The notes: generated from the letters alone by a model not told the origin. A stretch of DNA of 64,000 nt from Campanula takesimana (GCA_026119855.1 JAOWBW010000087.1:62001-126000); one strand, 5' to 3'; shown: positions 46,068-58,916, counted from the stretch's first letter. Made by a program: numbers and translations.

Positions 46068-46445
46068 CAAATGAGGACCATAAAAAAAATAAAAACGCTC
46101 GCTAGTTTGAAAACTCGCAAGGGCGGCCTAGGCAAAAATTAGAGCAAGTGCAAAAAAGAAGCCCGCTAGATTGAAAATCCGAAAGGGTGGTCTAGGCAAA
46201 AACAGGGTGCACAAAAAATAATGGTCTTCATTTGTTTGAACTACGGAGACCTGAGCTTCCATACTGGAAGAACGTAGGCAACCTTTGGGTGCGGTCTAAA
46301 ACAATAATCTTTACCCGATCACGTCATAAACAAGATGCAACTTTTATTCAATTCTTAAATCATTTTGATCATTACAACGGATAATATTGAGCAATAAAAC
46401 ATTAAAATCCTAACAAAGTGGTTTATTAATTGCAATCTTGGGGTA
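46068..46445 (+). other. E3 3' UTR, upstream part
   Basis: Two imperfect repeats of GC(T/C)CGCTAG(A/T)TTGAAAA with GGTCTAGGCAAAA (about 46095-46205) and a CTACGGAGACC...GAACGTAGG inverted repeat (46240-46273) as in E2. No coding signal. Confidence 0.7.
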
Positions 46446-47165
46446 CTAGAAGAAATCTAATTTCTTCTTAGCTTTCGAAGGGCCACCCGAACGGCTCTCA
46501 ATCCTATTACTCTTTGGCGGCCTAGGAACACTGAGTCGGACCATGACCTTCTGCACAGCAAGGCGCCTCCAAGCATAAAAGTTATCCAAATGATTGCCGA
46601 CCGGGTCAGCCAGAATATTGTTTGAATCAGCAGCAACTTCCTTGTACCTCATAGCACTTCTAGGCTCAAAATCCTTCCCTAGTAACTCAGCCCGAAGCAT
46701 GTCAACCCAAGTGATACCACGGTAAAGGGTGCCAAACAGATAATCCAAGTAACTCTCGGGAAGGAAAATACTACCCCGATGAGTAGGGACGGAATCCCAC
46801 CGATGACGGTCATCTCCCCAAGCTAACTGAAGCTCCCTCAAAAAGTCCAGACCCATGTATGAGATTGGATAAAGTACCCCACTCCTCGGGAAAGGAACAA
46901 TCTGCTAGCGACCGAACTGCCCCAGAACTCGCTCCTGCTGATAGAATGAAGAATCCCTGAGACCGGGAAGGACCACATGCCTAAAACTCAGGGTCCATTC
47001 CACAAAAGGTCGAAGTCCCCAAGAGGGAGGGCACCACTCAATGTCGGTCGAGGCCCGAGAAGCAAAAAATTTCTTCTAACCGTCCTCAGCTAAGTCTCGG
47101 ATCAGCAGTTTCCTCCTATGGACAGCGAAAGGAGGCAGATCACCCTCCAGAGAATAAATCCTGAT
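46446..47165 (-). pseudogene. Antisense PMD gene fragment of E3
   Basis: A 136-codon open stretch (46446-46856) gives the C-terminal part of a PMD protein, clearly similar to E0 (FLPESYLDYLFGTLYRGITW; SRSGGPSKAKKKLDFF). Homology continues to about 47165 in disrupted frames and then ends where copia2 begins. The N-terminal half is missing. Confidence 0.85.
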
Positions 47166-47189
47166 CCCTTGCCTGCTATTGTTTTTCTT

Positions 47190-47540
47190 CTTTTCTTCTT
47201 TTTTTGATTTTATTCAAAGTCACACTCTAACAACATGACTCACAAGTCTCATATGATTCAAAATCATTTTAGCCTAAAAGTCTGTCCCGATGGAATTTTG
47301 TGATACGCTTCTCATTAATATGACCAAGACGGCAATGCCACAAATAAGTATGATTTACATTGTTAGGTTTAGATTTCTTATTTATCTTATAGACATCATC
47401 ATTATTTCCATCTCAACAAGGACATAAAGGCCATTAAATGAATTTGTAATACAATAAAGCATATCATTTAAATAAATAGAAAACCTCTTATTCTCAATAA
47501 GAAATCTATAACCTTCATTATCCAAACAAGAAATTGAAAT
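47190..47540 (-). pseudogene. copia2 protease tail and pre-integrase domain
   Basis: The minus strand near 47300-47340 reads LWHCRLGHINEKRI, the GAG-pre-integrase signature, then SYETCESC. Stops interrupt it. Upstream (47382-47615) the frame reads NNCHNVPDLSKNIISISCLD, the usual copia stretch between protease and integrase. Confidence 0.8.
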
Positions 47541-47547
47541 AATATTT

Positions 47548-47829
47548 TTACTTAAATCCGGAACATTGTGACAATTGTTCAAAACAACAATTAAACCACT
47601 GTAAAGTGACTTCATAAGTCTCTACGGCTAATGCAACAACTCTTGCTCCATTCCCCACACGTAGGTCTACCTCACCATCCTTGAGTAGTCTCCTATTCTT
47701 TTTTGCCTGCACATTTAAACAAATGTGAGTTCCACATCCGGTATCTAATACCCAGAAACTAGAAGTAGAAAGGAGAATATCTATAACATAGATACCTGAA
47801 GTAGAAGCAATCACATTGCCCTTCTTCTT

Positions 47830-47860
<31 letters not shown>

Positions 47861-48590
47861 TTTTCTTCCATATAAGCTTTGCAATTTCTCTTCCAATGAC
47901 CGGTCTCACCGCAATGGAAACAAATTGCATCCTTTTGAGTGTCTGATTTAGCCACTACAGCAGCTTCAGCAACCTTTGCCTTGCTAGCCTTAGGTTTGGA
48001 AACAAAATTCTTACCTTTATCCTTGTTCTTTATAAATCCCTTTTCTTTATTTACCATGAGCACAGGAGAAGTGGTTTTCTCAATGATTTTCTTTTCAACA
48101 GTTTTAAACATCCCATGCAACTCTGATAAAGTCTTAGTCATACCATGCATATTAAAGTTCATTACAAACTGACTATAGCATTTTGGTAGTGAGTTAAGAA
48201 TCATGTCAGTAGCCAACTCAATAGGGATTGTATAACCCAACCTCTCTAAATGCTTAATGTGGCCATTCATCTTCAAAACATGAGGGCTCACTGCTTGCCC
48301 TTCAGTCATCTTGCATGACATCAAGGCAGCCATGGTATCGAACCTTTCTTGCCTAGCTTGCTCTTGAAACATATCTTTCAACTCAGTGCCTATCTCATAG
48401 GCATCCAAGTGTTCCAAGGCTTTTTGGAGCTCTGAATAGATGGTAGCAAGCATAAGACAGCTGACGTCACGAGAATCACTTTTGTGTTTCTTGTGAGCAT
48501 CCTTGTCTGCCCTAGGGGCAGTGGCTTCAGGTTCATCAGGAATGGGGTCCTCAAGAATGTACAACTTCTCTTCTTGCCTTAGAACAATTC
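47548..48590 (-). pseudogene. gag: copia2 gag and protease start, frame largely open
   Basis: An open stretch of about 338 codons. UBN2-type gag: SCLMLATIYSELQKALEHLD to LATDMILNSLPKCYSQFVMN. Then comes a basic linker, a normal CCHC zinc knuckle (CFHCGETGHWKRNC), a run of Lys encoded by an AAG microsatellite (47821-47859), and the protease site WVLDTGCGTHIC. There is no in-frame ATG at the start; the frame extends upstream a short way (LRIVLRQEEKLYILEDP) before a frameshift, so the N-terminus is damaged. The frame fails after the protease site near 47600. Confidence 0.85.
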
Positions 48591-48599
48591 TAAGGTCAG

Positions 48600-49840
48600 G
48601 AAGTTAGTACCATTCTTTTGGAGCTTTTCTTTTTCAAGGATAGATCGCAATGATAGGTTGTGAGTGTTTTGAGTCATTATATACATTTAGCAAACATATA
48701 TTAATATGTATTAGTACCAATTTCATAAAGAGATTAATAATTGTATTTCATAAACACTCCCACTAAATTATATAACCTTCAAATACATTAATGTATAATT
48801 TACATGGGCTAAGATCCAACTTTAATTCAATTTTATGTCTGCTTTGGCGGTACTGCTCAAAATTAAATTAATTAGGTAGATAACGTTTATCAATCATATC
48901 ATACATGACTCTTAGATCCTTTTATGAGATTCTTTAGACATCCTATATCACAAGCATGTTTTAATCTCATCTTGTGCCTTAAGCCCAAAACCCTTTTGAT
49001 AGCTCAATTAAGTCAAACCATGATAAATGCATATGAACCACTCTTTCACTCATCTTGTTCATACAAGGATAGAATCAATGCACCTACGATTTGGCGTAAC
49101 CCACACAAAACTATCCATGTAATCCCAATTGCTTATCATGGGTTGGCACATGACTTAAATTTTAATAAAAAGGTTCAACACATATAGCATGGCAACATAT
49201 TTATACGCACATAATATAAACATGTAAAACATTGGTTAATAATTTAATTAATATCATTAATTAAAATATGATTTCATGTGATTGATTTATGGGGATAAAT
49301 TTTTAAACATGTAATTGAGAGCACGATTGTACGATCGAAACTAAGCCAAAAGGCATCCACAATCCCGTACCAAATTTCGAAACAAGAAGAAACAACTATG
49401 TAAGGTCGAAATTAAGCCAAAAGGCATCCACAATCCCTTACATAAAGTAACTCGATTCTAAATTCTTTTGTCCCATCAATTTATGACTTTGTCCTTGAGA
49501 TTTATTTTTAGGAAACACGGTTTCCAAAACAAGTCATCTGACAAATAAATTTAATCCAAAGTAATTTTGAAATTGACATTTAATTTCAGGAAACACGGTT
49601 TCCAAAACCAGCCATCTGACAATTAAATTCAACTCAAAATATTTACCGTAGTGTTTCAATTTTAAACCCTAAATTTTCTTTCGTGATTCAATTAGGATTT
49701 GGTGTTCATGGTGATCAAATCACTATGTTCATCAAAACCTTGAATAAACAATTTATTCATGAATCTAGGATCATCAACAAATTAATCCAATTAACTTTTG
49801 ATGATCACAAAAAACATAATAGTCTAATTTTTATTGCAAC
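48600..49840 (-). other. copia2 leader
   Basis: AT-rich non-coding leader matching parts of the copia3 leader (for example AATTAAATTAATTAGGTAGATAAC near 48861). It includes duplicated AGGAAACACGGTTTCCAAAAC segments (about 49513 and 49588) and CGAAA(C/T)TAAGCCAAAAGGC segments (about 49336 and 49407). No coding signal. Confidence 0.75.
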
Positions 49841-50329
49841 GAGGAAAGCCTTTGAGACAACAATCTCGCCGGCACAAAACCTCGGGAGGTGATTAAGAGC
49901 ACCTTCCTACCCGAACGGTAGTATTAATTTCTTTGTTTTCGAACTGTGGAGGTGTACAAAGTAGTTTGTGAAAGCATGTGTGATCGTGTTCCTCCAAGCT
50001 CGGTTTAAATAGAATTACAAACTAGAACCCTATCTAAAAACAATAAAAAAACTATCCTAAAATCTCGGGTTCTATCTTCAAGCCATAGGAAACGTGGTTG
50101 ATCATGCTGTTTGAAGCTTGTTCTCCACCTTATACGCACGCGCTGATTATAACCATAACATGCAAATATAATTAATAAAATAGAATTTATCAATTATAAA
50201 ATATACCTGATTCTCAAGATGTCACAATCCTGAAGGTAAATGAAGATGGAAACGACTTGGAAATTTGTCCACAACAAATTACAAATCCAAAAATTAAGCA
50301 AAAATCCATATGTGTTCTCTAATATGTTG
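49841..50329. other. Unassigned stretch
   Basis: Between the copia2 leader and a Tat LTR scrap. I recognise no domain or repeat; it may be diverged retroelement sequence. Confidence 0.4.
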
Positions 50330-50573
50330 GGAGTCAATCCCAAGTTTTATTTCTGTATTTGGATTAGGTTTGGACAGGTACATTAACTCTTGAACATCAG
50401 GTGGTCCTGAGTCTACAAAACTCCTAAAGCTTGGACATTCATTTTATATGGGATTTGTCTCCCATTTGGTATAATTTTTACATTAATTCCCTCCCCCCTT
50501 GAATGTTTCTTTTTTTTAATATGTTCAAACCATTTTCAAAACCAATCGGGAATCCACCCAAATCGATTCCCGA
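50330..50573 (+). mobile_element. Fragment of a Tat LTR
   Basis: Aligns by eye with 27020-27280 of the E2 5' LTR: GGACAGGTAC, GGGATTTGTCTCCC and AACCAATCGGGAATCCACCCA. It is interrupted at 50574 by the copia3 LTR. It could belong to the lost 3' LTR of E3 or to another E2-like copy. Confidence 0.75.
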
Positions 50574-51026
50574 TGTTGGGTTTTGAGGCAACATGCGCAT
50601 CGGAAGAAAGCAATATTAAATCAACAAAACCCTAAGCCCCAAGATCCATTCATGATGATTAAATTAATAGCAAGATGAATTTAGAATACTAACCGTTGTT
50701 GAGCATTTTAAATTTTTCGGATCTTCAAATCTGCAAGTCTTCAAGCTTTAGATTTGATCTCCTCGTTCTTCACGTTCATCGGATCACGATCACAGGAACA
50801 CAAACTTGTGATGCTAAAGCAAGTATCCTATATGTGTATCCACACGCGGACGAATATCTAGAACCATTCTAGATCTGGATTGCTAGACCCATTAGAAAAC
50901 TCTTTTCTAATCTTCAAAGGCTATATGAATATTATGCATTCTTGATCTTTGATTCATAATCTTGGATCAATAATTATGTTTCTCAAACATTCTAGGTTAC
51001 ATTAGTTTAAGGCTGCTGAAAAGATG

Positions 51027-51034
51027 TATTTATA
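51027..51034 (-). promoter_or_regulatory. copia3 LTR TATA box
   Basis: The minus strand reads GGACTATAAATACATC, near consensus, about 90 bp downstream of the cassette at 51121-51314. Confidence 0.75.
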
Positions 51035-51120
51035 GTCCCTAGTCATTAACCCTTAATGACCTAAAAGACCTAAATCCCATCACACAATTAAACTGGCCAA
51101 AAACCGACTTCAGAGATTCT

Positions 51121-51314
51121 GGCACGGTCGTGCTCACAACGTGGCACGGCCGTGCCACTTATGCCCACTGAAATATCCTGTGGCTCATAATGGAACAGTC
51201 GAGATTGTCATCTGGCATGGTCATGCGCACAGAATGGCACGGTCGTGCGCACAGAATGGCACGGTCGTGCGCACAGAATGGCACGGTCGTGCGCACAGAA
51301 TGGCACGATCGTGC
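51121..51314. repeat. GC-rich cassette in copia3 LTR (22-49-22 then 22-bp array)
   Basis: Copies of GGCACGGTCGTGC at 51121, 51143, 51192 (degenerate), 51214, 51236, 51258, 51280 and 51302. All steps are 22 bp except one of 49 bp after the first pair. The five units at 51214-51314 form an uninterrupted array with the spacer GCACAGAAT. Confidence 0.96.
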
Positions 51315-51839
51315 CAGTTGGGCCGAATCTGCCAGATTTTCAGCTTTTCCAATTTTAGCTTTTTTCTTGATTTGTCCTTTTGTGTGTGATCCCATAGTAT
51401 TATATTAAGTTGGTAATGAGTCCAACCAAGGTCAAAATCATAAGTCATGAGTGGACTCTAGCAAGCCATCATGACTACCCAATTAATATAACTTAACGAC
51501 GTTCGTTCATCCTTATAGAACATATCACAATCCTTTTGTCAAGCGATATCATATTTGACATAAGTCATGGTCCACGTCAACTTATGTTGTCCAATGCTTT
51601 CTCGATCCCGAGTATTTGTTCTCCAACAAGTACCCATAAGTTTAATTTGTATCACATACACATGATCATCATATGGTCACCGATTAAACTTATACTAGTC
51701 CTTTATAAGTACTAGGGACGGGGATTATTATAATAAACATGTAAAACATATAATAGTCCAGTGTTGTTATCTCTATAACAAATGAGAACATGATATAACG
51801 TAAGGCCTTTCTCAAGGGCCTAAGGTATAATCTCCAATA

Positions 51840-51852
51840 ATCTCCCACTTGC
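51840..51852 (-). other. copia3 polypurine tract
   Basis: The minus strand reads GCAAGTGGGAGAT directly before the LTR, as in copia1. Confidence 0.85.
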
Positions 51853-54660
51853 ACTAGGCCCAATCAATACGTATCTAATACCATTGAGCTTAGCTTATAA
51901 CCATAATAACAGCATGTGGAGGATCTTATGTAGGAAGATTGTTTTTGCATATTTTGACATCTCCCATGTCAATGATTTCTCGTAGAGATGGAAATGTCTG
52001 AGTGTGTGTTTGGATCATAGATGAGTCCTTGGCACCTTAGCTTGTGCAATAACCATTATTTCACAATAAAGGTCCATAGGATTAGTATCACTAGAAACTA
52101 TTTCTAGTTTTACCAATAACACCTATATTCAAACAATTCCCTTAATTACAACTCTTGTAACTAAATACTCAATTTTATTAGTAGAATAATTTATAGTGTA
52201 TTTGCTTGGAACTATTCCAGCTAATAGCACTCACTTTAAACCTATGTTTATACTGCGATCTAAATTACCCTTGTCGATGTGGAAGCATGCGTCTATGTAA
52301 CCATTTACCAGATCATCTCCCATGTCAACAACCATCAAGAATGTATCCTTAGTTCTTCTCAAGTACATAAGGACATTCTTGATCACTATCTAGTGACTTT
52401 CACTAGGATATGATTAGTTTGCTCTCATCATACTCTAAGTATACGAGTTATCTCATCTAAGTACATAATATGACATACAGGATAGATCCAATTACCGAAG
52501 CATATGGAATCCTAATCATGTATTCTTGCTAATTAGTATTCCACTAAGACTAAGTATTGCCAAGAACATTGTCATTAAACAACTTTGCAAGTTCTTCTCC
52601 AAGAGTCTTGCATACTGAAGAATTCAGTACTTTGTCTCTATAAGTACTTTGACACAAATCAATCAACTTCCTAGATTTATATCAATAGATATTAATTCCA
52701 AGGATGTAAGCGGCTTCTTCCTAAGTCTTTCATTAAGAAACTCTTTCAAAATGAATTATATGTAAACCACATATACAAGACTAGGAATTAGACTATGCTC
52801 CCACTAATTTCTTAGCAAACAAAAGTTTCATCTTTGATGAATTTCAAACGATTTGAATACTTTATCAAAATGATATTTTAACCCCAATAAGCTTGCTTCA
52901 ATCCATCCCATGGATTTTCGCAAATTACATACCTTATTAGAATTTCTAGACTATCAAAACCTTTAGGTTGTATCCAATACATCCTTAAGTGAGTTCCCAT
53001 TAAGAAGCTCTGTTTTGATATCCATTTGTCAAATTTCATATTCTAAATATGAAGATATGACAATGAGAATTTTAATAGCTTAAAGCATGACCACGAGTGA
53101 GAAAGTTTTATCATAGTCAAAATATGAGTCAACCTTTTCACATTTTGTCTTGCTTAATTAGTATGTTCCTTTGCTACCCATGTTAGTTTTCTCCAAGAAA
53201 ACTTAATTCCATCCTTCGGTTTTTACACCTTAGGTTAGAATGATCAAGTTCCAAACTTGATTATTAAACATGGATTGCCTTTTAGATTTCATGACTCCAA
53301 GCCATTAATCTAAATATTGAGCGGACTTCGCATTTTGATAGGTGGTAAATATGTCATTCTAAATGAACTTTACCTCAATACTTTCTATCACGAAAAATCC
53401 AATATTTCTTGTTATAGATCGTATCCTATCATATATGCAAGTAACTTGTGTAACTTTGAACGGTTTTTCACAACTCCTTGTGAAAGTTTGTTCAACTTCC
53501 ATGTTAGGTTCAATGTAATTTTCTAGGTCTCGAACCAGTCGAGATATATTTTACTCCCACTGGTTCTTTTAGAGATAAACAATTTATCTAGAAAAGTACA
53601 ATCATAAGCAACAAACGATTTGTTTCTTATAAGTAAAATAATATCCTCAAGTTTCCTTAGGATATTCCATGAAAATACATTTATTAGATTTAAATGTGAG
53701 CTTGTTCCAAACAAGTCCTTTCCAAAAGGTCTCATCATCTTAAATCTTCATGAAAGACAAACCAAGTGTTCTTTCATTCCATATCACATATGGTACCTTT
53801 GAACCTATTTTGATGGAACTCAAATTAGTGTAACTATAGCGGTTTCTAATGTATAACCCTAAAATAAATAGTAGAAGATCAATTTGACTTTATCATCTAA
53901 TGAACCATATCCAATAAGGTTCTATACATCCACGTAGACACATCATTCCAAAATGGTGTTCTTGGTGGAGTTAATTTGTGAAACAATTTCACAACCTTAA
54001 AGATGATAGTCAAATTCTTGATTCAATTATTTATCATCACGATCGAATCGGAATCTTTGAATAGTTTTACCAAGTTGTACCAAAATCCTCTTTTAGCATT
54101 GCTACTTAATGCACCATATACATCAACATGTATTAGGTCAAATAAGACACTAGCCCTTTTACTACTCCTAGTAAAAGATGTCTTGGTCCAAGTAAATAAG
54201 ATTTGCATATATCATATGATTCAAAATCATATGACTCTAAAACTCCGTCCTATGGAATTTTAGATATGCGTCTCTCATTTATTTGATCAACACAATAATG
54301 CCTTGAGAATTTAATTATTTATGTTATATCCTTATATATTATCTTGTTCTTCAAGATTTGGGATATTAGATTTATTTATATGATTTAACAATACGATAAA
54401 GAAAATCATAATAAATAAAGCACTTTCTTATTCTCAATAAGAAATAAATATCATTTTCATTATCTTATAACAAAATAATACTTTTAATAAATAAAGTCAA
54501 TTCATAAGTGTTCTACGAACAATGTTGCAACTCTTGCAACATTACCATTCGTAGATTAACTTTCCTTTAAGTAATCTTTCAATTTACTAATTCTTGCACA
54601 TTTTTACAAATGTGGGATCAAATCCGGTATCCAATACCCAATAATTAAAATTAGAAAGAT
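51853..54660 (-). pseudogene. copia3 pol remnant
   Basis: Traces aligned with copia1 on the minus strand: RNase H/RT area (51853-53000), integrase area (about 53490-54340) and the protease site YWVLDTGFDPTFVKMCKN near 54590-54645. Stops and frameshifts occur throughout. I could not find an intact YVDD. It is only recognisable through copia1. Confidence 0.75.
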
Positions 54661-56930
54661 TAATCTTATAACATAAATGTCTGAAGTGGTAGTCTCACTA
54701 CCATTCACTTTCTTTGATCATCCAGAATTTTGATTGCAATTTAAATGGTCAATCCAATTGCCATATTACAAATTTGCATTATTTAGAGTTATATCTTTAG
54801 CCACAATTATTTTCTTTAGGTTTGACAACATTTGTCTTACCTTTATAAATTAATCCTTCTTTCTTTTAGAAATTCATTAAGTCAATTTTTTTTTGACTTA
54901 GATCATCATTTTTCCGCACTTTAGTTCAGATATTGAGAGCACAAACTGTATGGCCGAGACTAAGCCAAAAGGCATCCACAATTCCGTACATCATTCAAAA
55001 ACTTTAGAGAACAGTACATACGGCCGAAACAAAGCCATAAGGCATCCACATTTCCGTATGAATCTGTAGTCTTGTTTCTAAATTCCATGTCTCATCAATT
55101 TAATTGATTTCAGCAATCAAGAACAATTCAGGATTCTGATTTCAATTTTCCGAATTTTGAATTGACATCACTTTTCAGGAAACACGGTTTCAAAAACCAG
55201 CCGTCTGAAAATAGATTCAATCCCAGATTAATTTTGAAACTGACATTTAATTTCAGGAAATACGGTTTCTAAAACCAGCCGTCTGACAATTAAGTTCAAC
55301 TCAAAATATTTATCATAAAAGCGGTAGATTTTAAATTTCCAATTTACCTTAAAATTGCTTTCCTTGATTCATTTAGGATTTGGTGTTCATGGTGATCCAA
55401 TCATCATGATCATCAAAACCAAGAATAAACAATTTATTCATGAATCTAAGATCATCAACAAGTTAATAACATTAATTTTTGATGATCCTATGGAACATAT
55501 TAATCAAATTAATATTGCAATTTAGGTTACTTAGGATTATTAAGAATGTATATTTTCCGTTCTTGCTTTAGAACAATTCTTAAGCTCATGATCCAATCAA
55601 AGAAATTAATTTCATTCTCTTTTAACTTTTCCTTTTAAAGAACAGATCGCAGTAATAAACTTAATTAAAGCATAATATAACATTCTACACAAATATGCAA
55701 ATAAATATACGCCTATGTTTCGTACCAATCATTTAATAGACAAATTATTTGTATTTCATAAATACTCCCACTAAATTATATAACATTCATATACAACAAT
55801 TGTATAATATAATTTATGTAGATTAAGATCCAACTTTAATTTAACTTTAAGTCGGCTTTGGTGATACTGTACAAAATTAAATTAATTAGGTAGATAACTC
55901 TTATCAATCACATCATATGTGACTCTTAGATCTTTTATGAGATTTATTTAGACATCTTATGTCAAACATGTTTTAATCTCATCTTGTGCCTTAGGCCCAA
56001 AACTTTGTCTTTTGATAGCCTGATTAAGTCAAACCATGATAGACGCATAGGAAACTCTCATTCACTCATCTTGCTCATACACTGATAGAATCAATGCACC
56101 TCGCTTTGGCAAAGCCCACATGAAACTACCCGGTGTATTTACAAGTGTCTATCATGGGTTGGCACAGGACTTAAAATTTTCAAGAAGGTTCTTACATATA
56201 GCAACGGGCATAACAAATGTATAATTAATCGAATTAATTAAAGAACGGATACTATGTGAATATAATTATGAATTTTAGATTTTCAGAGAGTCCCACTCTA
56301 GGTACAATACATATTGAATAATAAATTCTTTCATAGAGTCCAACTCTATTATGAATGCATTACTTCATAGAATCCAATTCCATGAACAATACGTATTCTA
56401 CTATGCATCTCCAAGTCTGAAAAACACGAATTCAGAAATCTGCACTGCCCGCGAACTGCACAAAAAATCTGCACGAATTTGTGCATTGCACGCGAACTGC
56501 ACAAAATTCTGGCTGCACGTGCGCTGCACGTAATCTGCACGAAAATTCTGGACGAAAATTCTGCAAAGAACGTTTTGCACACGCGAACCGCACGATCGCA
56601 ATTTATCAAATCTTGATCCTTTAAGAATTCAACTATTTATAATAATCAAATTATCATAACCATCAAACCCCAAGAACAAACAATTTGTACTTCAAGATCA
56701 AGAATCGTCTATTCAATAATCCAATTAAAGAAATTGATGATCCGATAAATAGATTAATCATATTAATCAAGCAACTTGAAAACCTTGTTCATAATTATAC
56801 TATATCAAATATATAATTGTTTCACCAAACAATTCACATAAATCCCTTATTCTAAATTCTATCATGCTAGATCATATAATCAAATCATATATCAAACATG
56901 ATAATATTAAAATAACCATACATGAACGGG
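54661..56930 (-). other. copia3 gag scar and leader
   Basis: Gag coding sequence is nearly absent. The leader carries repeated GGAAA(C/T)ACGGTTTC(A/T)AAAACC segments (about 55178 and 55257), two AAGGCATCCACA segments (about 54970 and 55040), and a GC-rich cluster at 56440-56595 with repeats of CTGCAC(G) and GCGAACTGCAC. This cluster lies 340-500 bp after the primer site, like the copia1 leader cassette, but with irregular spacing. Confidence 0.7.
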
Positions 56931-56942
56931 GCTCTGTTACCA
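56931..56942 (-). other. copia3 primer binding site
   Basis: The minus strand reads TGGTAACAGAGC, one mismatch from the initiator-Met site TGGTATCAGAGC, one base from the LTR end. Confidence 0.88.
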
Positions 56943-58803
56943 CTGTTGGATTTTGAGACAACATGCGCAGCGGAAGAAAGCAATATTAAATCAACAAAAC
57001 CCTAAGTGTCGCGACCCCGGAACCCGCGGGCCCGAGACCGCGATCTGGACGTCAACTTAAATCCAAAACTGTAAAATATAGAAGTTAAAAATTCCATTTT
57101 GAACCAAAAGATGATAACACAAGGTTTTACAAATCCAAGTTTAAATCAACAAAGTACGTCTAACATAAGTTCCACAGCTTATGCCCAAAAGAATAAAATA
57201 TACAATTCTTAATGACGTCAATAATGGTAAAACTATCCCCAAAAGGTTATACATTTAAATAATGTAAACCGATCCATAACAACCTGCCCCAAAATCTCAA
57301 TCCTCTCGACGTCCTCCTCGATCCGCGAATCCTAATCCTTTTCCTCCTAGGGGGGGGGGTTAAGGAAAAACAAAGATGGAAATAAACGGGGTGAGATAAA
57401 ATCTCAGTAAGTTACTAATGCAACTACATGACATGCTAATATGCAATGACCAATAGCAATTAACATAAGACAGATAGCAGCGGAATAATAAGTGACATGC
57501 TGACGAACGGTAACATCCAATAATCAATCATATAAATAAACATATAACAACAAATGAGAGGCTCACTATCGCCAACCGTCCCATACCGGTTGGAAATAAC
57601 GACCAGCTCATCATGCAACACATAAAGCTGAAATAAACACTCATAAGTGGATACATAGCCAAGGTTTCACCCAACTGAAGAACCAAATAAAGGTCGCTGC
57701 GCAGCTTCAATAATCAACAAATCATCATCTTTATAATAGCATGAAAGCTGAAGAGAAATCCCCGGTCAGAAGCGACCGATCAACCCATCGATCAACAAAC
57801 CATCTTCATAGTAGCATAAAAGCTGAAGAGAAACCCGGTACCGGAACCAATAATCAAATGAAGTGTGACAAGGGACGGGAGACATGCCACAATGTCATGC
57901 TCCAAGTAAAGCTAAAATGCACACAAAGGAGCTAGCTCTTCTCACATCCAAGGCCAATCTGGAGGAGGGTAATAATGGGGCAAAACAATGGTCAACATCA
58001 CAATGGACTTGGCTGTGCCATCATAATGTTTCGCATCGCCCAAACACACACAAAATACCAGCTGGACTTTCAAATAAATGCTAAGTAATAAATACTAGCA
58101 TAAATAAACAACTTAAGGTTCCAAAGTAGGGAACCAATCCAAATAATCACCATAAAGGTAAACCAATCCAAACAATCACCATAAAGAGACAATGATTACT
58201 CATGAAGAGTTTAACAACAACGATAGCAAGGAATTTCTCATAACATAGTTCAAATAACAATAACGGTATTATTCAAAGGGGTCCACATATTGATCATTAA
58301 AACAAGATGATACTAAAAACTAGGACCCATACAAAACACATCGAGTTACTCATAAAGAGTACTACCCAAACGGTCGCTCACAAATAGCACAATGCTTATC
58401 ACCACAATGACCCTAAACGTCTCCTCATTACAAAAGTGTTCCCACATTTCCCAATAATCCATAACTAAATTACATAACCCATATTCACAAAGGAACCAAG
58501 GCGAAACCACGCAAACCGATATTCCCAACTTGATCACAACGGACCGATTCTAAACACTTTATCATAAGACACTAAATGAAATCTCAACATAATCTAAACC
58601 TGAATCTCACCTAAATAAACCACCTCATCTCGAAGAACTCAAAAAGGGCTTTAAAACGATAGTTTACTCGACTAAAACGGAGTCCGAATGCAAAAGTTAT
58701 GGCCTCCGGAAGATAGAGTGAAAAACAAACGATTTGATCAAAGTAGGAAATACCATAAAACATCATAAGGGGGTAATGACAACCACCTAACACTCATTTA
58801 CCA

Positions 58804-58811
58804 CTTATATA
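58804..58811 (-). promoter_or_regulatory. TR-GAG LTR TATA-like box
   Basis: The minus strand reads GTTATATAAGTGG, about 105 bp downstream of the cassette at 58917-59021. I saw no clear equivalent in the two solo LTRs. Confidence 0.5.
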
Positions 58812-58916
58812 ACTCTAACGTACTCCTTACACGGTTTACATAGGCTTACGGTTGACTTCTTATTGTTCCGGGTGATTACTTTTAAGTTATAAACATTTAT
58901 GCCTAAAACAGGGGTG

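Larger units (their letters stand above)
22015..47165 (+). mobile_element. E3: Tat element, 5' truncated and split by E2
   Basis: Plus-strand Tat-lineage remnant. The left piece (22015-24755) starts inside protease at the copia1 edge and holds protease, G-patch-like segment, RT and RNase H. The right piece (44193-47165) holds the second RNase H, integrase, 3' UTR and part of the antisense PMD gene, then breaks into copia2. E2 sits between the pieces with target duplication GTGGT. Gag, primer site and its 5' LTR are absent from the flank; the E0 LTR at 13725-14739 may once have been shared with it. Confidence 0.88.
47190..49840 (-). mobile_element. copia2: fragment of a minus-strand copia element
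   Basis: Contains, from high to low coordinates, leader sequence shared with copia3 (CAATTAGGATTTGGTGTTCATGG near 49689), a well preserved gag with zinc knuckle, protease, and the start of integrase. It ends in the pre-integrase domain at the E3 PMD fragment. No LTR or primer site is attached, so both ends are truncated or rearranged. Confidence 0.82.
50574..51839 (-). repeat. copia3 3' LTR (1,266 bp)
   Basis: The plus strand runs TGTTGGGTTTTGAGG...CTCCAATA; the internal edge is TATTGG instead of TGTTGG. It matches the 5' LTR start at 56944-57006 over 63 bp. It contains a TATA box and a 22-bp repeat cassette. Confidence 0.9.
50574..57006 (-). mobile_element. copia3: decayed minus-strand copia element
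   Basis: 3' LTR 50574-51839, polypurine tract 51840-51852, degenerate polyprotein to about 54660, leader to 56930, primer site 56931-56942, and the first 63 bp of the 5' LTR (56944-57006), after which the TR-GAG element is inserted. Same family as copia1: shared RT, integrase and leader segments on the opposite strand. Confidence 0.92.

Noticed and set aside
51121..51314. Regular 22-bp repeats that could suggest a CRISPR-like array
   Set aside because: The spacers are not unique and the unit is a simple tandem repeat inside a copia LTR of a plant genome.
51141..51448. Reading frames rich in HRMARSCAQNGT on the plus strand and CHSVRTTVPFCAHDRA on the minus strand
   Set aside because: Translations of the 22-bp repeat.
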